Origin: a virus
Length of the DNA: 37,470 bases
Reading direction: 5' to 3' (one strand)
IMG/VR virus record: IMGVR_UViG_3300033571_008007
Location: 1-37,470 of that record
Under the pieces are notes generated by a model that did not search any database, had not been told where the DNA came from, and was given only the letters and a program-made list of their open reading frames with translations. Below are positions 33,043 through 37,470 of this stretch, piece after piece; position 1 is the first letter of the stretch; each line of letters opens with the position of its first letter. The position numbers were made by a program, and so were the translations under genes.

Positions 33043-34164
33043 ATGGAATTAAAACCTTTACCACATCAACAAAGAATCATTGACTTAAACCCTAAGAAGA
33101 TACTTTTGGACTGGTCACCAAGAGTTGGTAAGACATTACCAGCGTGCTATTGGATCGATAATCCACAACAGGGTAACAATACCTTTATTATTTGTAAGAA
33201 GAGTAATAAGAAAGAATGGCAAAGTATGGGTACTAGAGCTACTGTGTTAACTAAAGAAGAATTTAAAAAACACGCTTCAAAGATAGTTAATCCTACTGCT
33301 ATTGTAATTGACGAAATCCATAATTTTGGTGCCTCCTTATTCGTTAAAGGTCGTTCTGAACTAGCTACAACTCTCTATAACCTAGTTAAAGCCTATCCTA
33401 ACTGCCATTTGATGGGGTTATCGGGTTCGATGGTTAGAAACTCGCCTTGGTCATTCCACAGTCTTCTGTGTTATATAGGAGTGTATATTGACTGGAAGCA
33501 ATGGAGAACAGAGTTTTTTGAACTTACTAAAACTCATTTTCAGCCCTGGCCGATCTGGATGCCTAAGAAAAACTGGCGTGAAGGGATATATAAACTACGC
33601 AAAAAATATTGTGATCAGGTATCATTAAGTGATGTAGTTGAGTATCTTCCACCGGTCAAGCCAACAGTGGTAAAGATTAAGTCAGATAAATATGTACCAC
33701 CAGTCGGAGAGATAGTTACCTGGACTAATGAACATCAGCACGAGCAGAGAAATAAATATAAGTGGTTAATAGAGTTAGAATATAAAAAGATTATTATAGT
33801 TTGCCGATACACTGAACAGATAAACGACTTAGCAAACAAACTTAAAGAATATAAAGATGTATTCATCCTTAACGGTCAGACAAAAGATCAAGGTAACACC
33901 ATTAAGAAAGCCCAAGAGTCTGAAGAGTGTTACTTCCTAGTTAATTCAAAGATGGGTGAATCGTGGGATGGTTGGATGTTTGACTGTATGGTCTTTGCCT
34001 CAATGGATGACGCCTTTGTCGCAAATTTCCAGATGCATGAGAGACAGAGAAACATTAAGAATTTAAAAGACATTGAGATCTTCTATCTGATCGGAGGACA
34101 TTGGGATCAGAAGGTATATAATAGCTTTTTATTAGGTCAAGATTTTAACCCACATGCAAAATAA
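33043..34164 (+). CDS. SF2 helicase
   Basis: A 373-aa compact helicase: Walker A SPRVGKT (25-31), DEIH box (90-93), motif III LSGS (126-129) and a motif VI-like QMHERQR near 342. It is shorter than cellular SNF2-type enzymes. It probably remodels DNA for phage replication or recombination. The stop overlaps the next start (TAATG). Confidence 0.8.
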   Translation: MELKPLPHQQRIIDLNPKKILLDWSPRVGKTLPACYWIDNPQQGNNTFIICKKSNKKEWQSMGTRATVLTKEEFKKHASKIVNPTAIVIDEIHNFGASLFVKGRSELATTLYNLVKAYPNCHLMGLSGSMVRNSPWSFHSLLCYIGVYIDWKQWRTEFFELTKTHFQPWPIWMPKKNWREGIYKLRKKYCDQVSLSDVVEYLPPVKPTVVKIKSDKYVPPVGEIVTWTNEHQHEQRNKYKWLIELEYKKIIIVCRYTEQINDLANKLKEYKDVFILNGQTKDQGNTIKKAQESEECYFLVNSKMGESWDGWMFDCMVFASMDDAFVANFQMHERQRNIKNLKDIEIFYLIGGHWDQKVYNSFLLGQDFNPHAK

Positions 34165-34556
34165 TGCTCCCATCACTTCCACAACAAAATAAACAGAAGG
34201 AATCTAAGTCTGGTATTAAGTTTAGAACTTGGCTTAAGGCTAATCCACGTTATACCTCGTCAATTGAGATGAAGGACTCTCGATCAAAGACTTCTATTAG
34301 ACTTTCAGAGATTACTGATGAACAGATAAACTACGCCTTAGCTATTCAAGAGAGTAAGTCCGGGGTCTTGATTCGCACAACCGGTGTAGCTGGACTACCA
34401 GACTATGTCTATCTACGCAATGAACCAGCTTACTTCTGTATTAAATATCCTAAAGGATTTTGTCTTATAAATGTAAATCAGATTGTTAACGAGAAGAAGA
34501 AAGCTAAGTCGTTATCTTATTCTAGGGCTAAAGATATAGCTATAATTACCTTTTGA
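34164..34556 (+). CDS. Putative PD-(D/E)XK-like resolvase
   Basis: A 130-aa basic protein. Candidate catalytic pieces are IEMKD near 36-40 and GLPDYVYL followed by AYFCIKYPKGF (about 77-100), a pattern seen in Holliday-junction-resolvase-like phage proteins in which the usual D...ExK is altered. It follows the helicase. The call is tentative; it could be a small DNA-binding protein. Confidence 0.4.
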   Translation: MLPSLPQQNKQKESKSGIKFRTWLKANPRYTSSIEMKDSRSKTSIRLSEITDEQINYALAIQESKSGVLIRTTGVAGLPDYVYLRNEPAYFCIKYPKGFCLINVNQIVNEKKKAKSLSYSRAKDIAIITF

Positions 34557-34557
34557 G

Positions 34558-34605
34558 TTATCCACATCCCCCCTGTTTGCAATCATTTATAAGTAAGTAT
34601 ATAAT
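34558..34605 (+). promoter_or_regulatory. Early promoter 3 with upstream DnaA box
   Basis: TTATCCACA (34558-34566), 10 bp, TTGCAA (34577-34582), 17 bp, TATAAT (34600-34605). Start near 34612, next to the ATG at 34613. It has the same layout as the promoters at 26864 and 31136. Confidence 0.8.
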
Positions 34606-34612
34606 TATGAGT

Positions 34613-34774
34613 ATGAAAGAATTAAAATGTAGCAGATGTGGAGATTTATTCGTTCAAGGTTATGCAGGTAACGATGAAGTTTGTGATCAGTGTCTTGAGG
34701 AGATGGCGGTCGACATCCCCGATGAGCCAGATATGAGTGGAGCGGATAAACCGGGAGAGGAGGGTAATAGATAA
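34613..34774 (+). CDS. Small zinc-ribbon-like protein
   Basis: A 53-aa protein with C6-x2-C9 and C24-x2-C27, a typical zinc-ribbon pair, then an acidic tail. The frame is open upstream from a TTG (34553), but the promoter starts transcription at 34612, so the ATG at 34613 (or 34607) is the likely start. Its N-terminus (MKELK) resembles that of the gene at 1253. Function unknown. Confidence 0.55.
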   Translation: MKELKCSRCGDLFVQGYAGNDEVCDQCLEEMAVDIPDEPDMSGADKPGEEGNR

Positions 34775-34778
34775 ACAT

Positions 34779-34880
34779 ATGAACATCTACACAGGAATAA
34801 TCGTAGGTTTTTTATTAGGAAGTTTAATTGTAACAATATTTTATGATAATAACACTACTATTCTTAATAAACTTAGTTAG
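34779..34880 (+). CDS. 33-aa single-TM peptide
   Basis: A peptide starting MNIYTGIIVGFLLG, with one membrane span and a polar C-terminus. It begins five bases after the previous stop and overlaps the CAP-domain gene start. It could be a membrane partner or a leader. Small size limits confidence. Confidence 0.4.
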   Translation: MNIYTGIIVGFLLGSLIVTIFYDNNTTILNKLS

Positions 34881-35178
34881 AGACGTTCCGCTTCAGGAGT
34901 CTGCTGTCCTTAATCAGAGAGCAGAAGTTAGAGCAGAGCAGTTATGTCACAACAAACAATGGAGTCATATAGGTTGGATAGATTCGTTTAAAGGTCTTGA
35001 TTATGACTATGCAGGTGAAAACCTATCAAAGGACTTTGCTAACGATTTAGACGCCTTTATAGCCCTTATGGGGTCACCTAGACACAAAGCTAACATCTTA
35101 AACAAGAACTATAGTGAGATAGGTATAGGATATTCAAAAGAGTGTAATTTAAAGGTTGAATTATTTAGAGGTCTTTAA
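34843..35178 (+). CDS. CAP/SCP-domain secreted protein
   Basis: A 111-aa protein. The hydrophobic N-terminus (MIITLLFLIN) is a probable signal or anchor. The rest is a short CAP (CRISP/PR-1/SCP) domain: H42 in KQWSH, E59 in YAGENLS and H81 in MGSPRHKANILN, the usual cavity residues. It is shorter than typical CAP domains (about 130-150). A host-surface or exclusion role is conceivable, but no phage function is established from sequence. Confidence 0.65.
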   Translation: MIITLLFLINLVRDVPLQESAVLNQRAEVRAEQLCHNKQWSHIGWIDSFKGLDYDYAGENLSKDFANDLDAFIALMGSPRHKANILNKNYSEIGIGYSKECNLKVELFRGL

Positions 35179-35184
35179 CAACAA

Positions 35185-35388
35185 GATTAAGGATAGATGT
35201 CGTGGGTGGTCATCAGAAGCCCGTTGATATAGTATTGACCCGATATGCAAGACCACATCTAGCCCCGCTACCGAAAGGTATAAACGCGACTGATGAGAGT
35301 TTAAAACTTGAAACAGAAATGTATCGCGGAGTGTCCCAAGCGGGGGAATAACTGGACACCAGTCGGGTCACGGCATCTGTCCTTAATC
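35185..35388 (+). ncRNA. 204-nt pseudoknotted RNA domain containing a hammerhead ribozyme
   Basis: The ends, 35185-35204 and 35369-35388, pair as a 20-bp helix with two G-U pairs, which supports plus-strand sense. Inside: GTGGTC/GACCAC (35206-35211 with 35251-35256), with TGACCCGA (35236-35243) pairing out of that loop to 35363-35370 (the last two bases compete with the closing helix). CCCCGCT (35263-35269) pairs with AGCGGGG (35339-35345), itself in the loop of GTGTCC/GGACAC (35331-35336 with 35354-35359). A TACC-GAAA-GGTA hairpin and the hammerhead lie in the middle. No ORF of note. The region 35179-35581 otherwise holds only the tRNA-like element. Confidence 0.75.
35285..35328 (+). ncRNA. 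Hammerhead ribozyme, type I topology
   Basis: Core CTGATGA (35290-35296) and GAA (35310-35312) with A15.1/U16.1 at 35313/35322 and cleavage base A35323 (GTA triplet). Stem I is CGCGA/TCGCG (35285-35289 with 35324-35328), stem II GAGTT-TAA-AACTT, stem III ACA-GAAA-TGT. All invariant bases are present; the 10.1-11.1 pair is G-U instead of the preferred G-C. The chain enters and leaves via stem I. Predicted cut between 35323 and 35324. Confidence 0.85.
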
Positions 35389-35412
35389 AAATCAAAGAGG
35401 GTGTGAGATGGG

Positions 35413-35539
35413 GGAAGATTGGCAGAGTGGCTTATTGCAAGTTAACTGAAAAGAATCCCATACAAAAAGAGGGAACTGTAGCTGGACTGAGTTTGAAAGT
35501 AACTGGCTACCTTAGGTTCGAATCCTAAATCCTTCCCCA
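35413..35539 (+). tRNA. tRNA-Ser-like element with 48-nt anticodon-loop insertion
   Basis: Standard tRNA geometry is visible: U8, G9, D-stem GCAG/TTGC with A14, GG (18-19) and A21; T-arm TTAGG-TTCGAAT-CCTAA; CCA encoded at 35537-35539. The anticodon stem AGTTA/TAACT (35440-35444, 35500-35504) encloses ACTGAAA (anticodon UGA, Ser) plus about 48 extra nt. Oddities: C at position 33, an A-C mismatch at 4-69 in the acceptor, C73, and a GTAGC/GCTAC pairing (35478-35482, 35506-35510) that would make a pseudoknot. An alternative acceptor GGGGAAG/CTTCCCC and an outer GTGAGA/TCTCAC helix also form. Confidence 0.45.
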
Positions 35540-35581
35540 CCTCCCACTCTCACAAGTCTAGCAAGATAATAAAAAAATAAG

Positions 35582-35740
35582 ATGGAAAAAGAACAATTAA
35601 ATAAATGGGTATATAGATTACAATATTATATTAAAAATGTAGAAAACTCACAAGGGCAACAGAAAGAAATTGCTATACAGTCCTTGTTAGGTTATTTATC
35701 AAGTTTGGAGATTATAATAACGCCCCCAGTGCAAGAATAA
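35582..35740 (+). CDS. 52-aa helical protein
   Basis: A short protein starting MEKEQLNKW, helical with many Gln and a C-terminal ITPPVQE. The ATG lies after an A/T-rich leader without Shine-Dalgarno. It is the first gene after the RNA region; its 3' end contains one copy of the C-tract/CAGT motif. Function unknown. Confidence 0.45.
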   Translation: MEKEQLNKWVYRLQYYIKNVENSQGQQKEIAIQSLLGYLSSLEIIITPPVQE

Positions 35741-35744
35741 TAAA

Positions 35745-35918
35745 ATGGAAAAGAAAAAAATGAAAAATATACACAGATGTCCATTATGCTACAGAACGAC
35801 CCCTAATAATTTTGGCGAGTGCTTATGTAGTTATGATTTGCTTATGTTTAGTGGCGATTATGAAAAAATATGCCAAAAATTAGCTGGAATTATTAAAGGT
35901 TTTTGGAGATTAAAATAA
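35745..35918 (+). CDS. Small four-cysteine zinc-finger-like protein
   Basis: A 57-aa protein with CPLC (12-15) followed by CLC (26-28) and a late Cys, a compact metal-binding pattern. The A-rich AATAATAAAATG start is identical to the one at 36133. Four bases separate it from the preceding stop. Function unknown. Confidence 0.5.
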   Translation: MEKKKMKNIHRCPLCYRTTPNNFGECLCSYDLLMFSGDYEKICQKLAGIIKGFWRLK

Positions 35919-35919
35919 T

Positions 35920-36093
35920 ATGAGAGAAGAAATAAAATTAAAAGATGGTGAGAAATGGGCTTATGAACCAAATTGGTATCTAGCGGTCGGTGATGATTTT
36001 GAAAAAGGTGCTAGGTGTGCAGATTGCGATAAATGGATTGAAAGGGAAAATAGAGATAGTTTACAAGTTCACGAAATGCAACATTGGGACTAA
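35920..36093 (+). CDS. C2H2-type zinc-finger mini-protein
   Basis: A 57-aa protein with CADC (33-36) and HEMQH (51-55), a C2H2-like arrangement, preceded by an acidic/aromatic N-terminus (KWAYEPNWYLAV). The start is one base after the previous stop. Could bind nucleic acid or a host protein; unknown. Confidence 0.5.
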   Translation: MREEIKLKDGEKWAYEPNWYLAVGDDFEKGARCADCDKWIERENRDSLQVHEMQHWD

Positions 36094-36120
36094 TCCCCCC
36101 ACTCAGCTTTAATAGAATAA
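36091..36120 (+). repeat. 30-bp exact repeat, copy 1
   Basis: A 30-base sequence (stop TAA, then C6, ACTCAGC and AATAGAATAA) is identical to 36670-36699. Both copies begin at a stop codon and lead to the next start, so they look like a transplanted gene junction. Confidence 0.9.
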
Positions 36121-36132
36121 AAGAATAATAAA

Positions 36133-36672
36133 ATGGAAAAGAAAATAAACAAATTAAAAATAGGAGACGTTTATAATTTTAATTGGAATACTGAAGAATA
36201 CAATAAACAGTCTTGGGGTGGCTCACTAAGCCATTGTTTTGAGGGATTACTTGTTGTTATGGAATACCCTGAATGGAATGAAGAAAAAGACAAATATGAA
36301 AATGAATTGAAATTGGTTGATACGTTTTGGGGTGTAAATAGGACATCAGATAACAAGTCATTCACCTTAGAAGAAGCACAGAAACGAGGCGTTTTAACTT
36401 TTTATTGTAACCTAAATGATATTGAGGGTATAGAAAAATATAATTTAGACAAGTATGATGATAAAGATTTGTTCGCACTCCACGACCAGCATTCTTGTGT
36501 TGAGAGTTGCATTCATTGGTATAAAAAGAAGGGTGCTAAACAAAGTCCAGCAAAAAGAATTAGTGTAATTGATGAAGAAATAATAAAAGCCAAAAAAGAT
36601 ATTGAATATAATATCAGACAAATTGAAAATTTATCAGGTGAACGTAAAAAGTTAGAAATAAGTGGTTTTTAA
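36133..36672 (+). CDS. Conserved-looking phage protein of unknown function
   Basis: A 179-aa protein. An N-terminal beta-rich domain with SWGGSLSHCFEG and DTFWGVNR (about 25-80) is followed by a central Asp-rich part with a His/Cys cluster (HDQHSCVESCIHW, about 117-129) and a C-terminal coiled coil (about 143-175). The His/Cys cluster suggests metal binding. It is flanked by the two 30-bp repeats. Family not recognised. Confidence 0.55.
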   Translation: MEKKINKLKIGDVYNFNWNTEEYNKQSWGGSLSHCFEGLLVVMEYPEWNEEKDKYENELKLVDTFWGVNRTSDNKSFTLEEAQKRGVLTFYCNLNDIEGIEKYNLDKYDDKDLFALHDQHSCVESCIHWYKKKGAKQSPAKRISVIDEEIIKAKKDIEYNIRQIENLSGERKKLEISGF

Positions 36673-36699
36673 TCCCCCCACTCAGCTTTAATAGAATAA
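36670..36699 (+). repeat. 30-bp exact repeat, copy 2
   Basis: Identical to 36091-36120. It overlaps the stop of the upstream gene and ends 13 bases before the next ATG (36713). Confidence 0.9.
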
Positions 36700-36712
36700 T
36701 TAGATAAAGAAG

Positions 36713-37453
36713 ATGAAATATGTAGGTTCAAAAAATAGACACTCCAAAGAGATTTTACAGGCCATTACTACTGAATGTGGCGGTATGTCTGGTGTTGGTA
36801 AATATCAAAATTGGATTGAGCCGTTTGTTGGTGGTGCAAATATGATAGATAAAGTTTATGGGTTTATTAAATATGGTAGTGATGTAAATCCTTTCTTAAT
36901 ATCAATGTTTCAGGCCGTTCAAAAAGGTTGGAAACCCCCAGAAGATATAGACGAGGAAACATATAATTTATGTAAAGAAAACTCCAAGTTATGTTGTGGT
37001 GCTACATTAGAAGAAAAGGCACTAATTGGTTTTGTTGGTATTGGATGTTCTTATTCTGGCAAGTGGTTTGGTGGGTATGCTAGGGGAAATGCAAATAACG
37101 GACAACCAAGAAATTACTGCAAAGAAAGCAGGGATAATCTTTTGAAACAGACAAAACACATAAAAGATGTAAAATTTATTTGTTCCGACTACCAAGCTCT
37201 AACAATACCAATTACACCATCAATAATTTATTGCGACCCTCCGTATCAAGATACAACAAAATACCACGACTCAATACGACATAAAGAGTTCTGGAATTGG
37301 TGCAATAATTGGGTAGAACGTGGAAATAAAGTATTTGTTAGTGAATACAACGCCCCAGAAGGCTGGAGATGTATTTGGGAAAAGGTTGTCAATAGTTCGC
37401 TCACGAAAGAAACTGGAAGCAAAAAGGCGACTGAAAAGTTATTTACTAAGTAG
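36713..37453 (+). CDS. dam: Dam-type (D12 class) N6-adenine DNA methyltransferase
   Basis: A 246-aa protein. MKYVGSK at the N-terminus, EPFVGGANM (37-44, AdoMet motif) and catalytic DPPY (175-178) in alpha/D12 order. It is slightly short but motif-complete, with the recognition domain between the two. Stop TAG lies at 37451-37453, just before the terminal repeat. Target unknown (GATC is common in this class). Likely protects phage DNA from host restriction. Confidence 0.85.
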   Translation: MKYVGSKNRHSKEILQAITTECGGMSGVGKYQNWIEPFVGGANMIDKVYGFIKYGSDVNPFLISMFQAVQKGWKPPEDIDEETYNLCKENSKLCCGATLEEKALIGFVGIGCSYSGKWFGGYARGNANNGQPRNYCKESRDNLLKQTKHIKDVKFICSDYQALTIPITPSIIYCDPPYQDTTKYHDSIRHKEFWNWCNNWVERGNKVFVSEYNAPEGWRCIWEKVVNSSLTKETGSKKATEKLFTK

Positions 37454-37455
37454 CC

Positions 37456-37470
37456 CCCCTTGCCCAGTCC
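37456..37470. repeat. Terminal direct repeat, right copy
   Basis: Identical to 1-15, and preceded here by two further C residues after the Dam-type gene's stop. It shows the contig ends overlap or that the ends are redundant. Confidence 0.8.

Noticed and set aside
35185-35540. tmRNA or group I intron
   Set aside because: The size is similar to tmRNA, but the tRNA-like part lies wholly at the 3' side and lacks the 5' tRNA half and a tag ORF. The conserved P/Q/R/S and P7 elements of group I introns could not be found.
1-37470. Temperate phage
   Set aside because: No integrase, excisionase, CI-like repressor or recognisable att site was found. The ParB-like domain belongs to a methyltransferase fusion and not to a partition system.

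Overview
The window is an almost complete tailed-phage genome of about 37.5 kb. It is AT-rich, densely packed and has short-tailed (P22-like podovirus) architecture. The portal, scaffold, coat, adaptor-like, nozzle-like and ejection-protein-like genes are present, with no tape measure, tail tube or sheath. The same 15 bases occur at both ends (1-15 and 37456-37470), so the molecule is probably circular or circularly permuted. No integrase, excisionase or CI-like repressor was found, so a lytic lifestyle is likely. The host cannot be named. Most genes lack a Shine-Dalgarno sequence and start after A-rich leaders or at the first base of a predicted transcript, while promoters are of ordinary sigma70 type (TTGnnn-17-TATAAT). 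This fits a host with SD-independent initiation.

Layout. A replication origin at 26.5-26.9 kb carries at least ten exact copies of the 9-mer GGTATGGCA, an AT-rich stretch and a perfect DnaA box. It separates two divergent arms. Rightward early arm (26.9 kb to the end, continuing across the ends to 1.83 kb): leader peptide, prim-pol/VirE-type helicase-primase, RecB/Cas4-like nuclease, C5 methyltransferase, coiled-coil protein, abundant ssDNA-binding-like protein, SF2 helicase, resolvase-like protein, small zinc-type proteins, CAP-domain protein, a long non-coding RNA region, more small zinc-type proteins, a Dam-type methyltransferase and, across the ends, a second N6/N4 methyltransferase. Leftward late arm (26.4 down to 2.0 kb): small basic protein, ParB-methyltransferase fusion, TerS-like, TerL, portal, two mosaic decoration-like proteins, scaffold, coat, HNH homing endonuclease, decoration, adaptor, LamG and other fibre-like proteins, nozzle-like propeller, two ejection-like proteins, receptor-binding protein, a four-gene cysteine-motif array, and a lysis cassette (membrane proteins plus M23 endopeptidase). 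The arms converge on a bidirectional terminator at 1834-1877.

Three things stand out. (1) A 204-nt RNA domain (35185-35388), closed by a 20-bp stem and containing two candidate pseudoknots, carries a hammerhead ribozyme with every core nucleotide present; a tRNA-Ser-like element with a 48-nt insertion in its anticodon loop follows it. (2) Three early promoters each have a perfect DnaA box (TTATCCACA) 9-10 bp upstream of the -35, suggesting that host DnaA controls early phage transcription. (3) Between the receptor-binding and lysis genes lies a tandem array of four divergent mini-proteins sharing C-x2-C-x3-C-x10-C; unlike the rest of the phage these have Shine-Dalgarno sites, and a 135-nt inverted-repeat RNA precedes them.

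The replication proteins probably load at the iteron origin next to their own gene. Four DNA methyltransferases without cognate endonucleases are best read as protection against host restriction. Function calls are from motifs read by eye; no database search was run.
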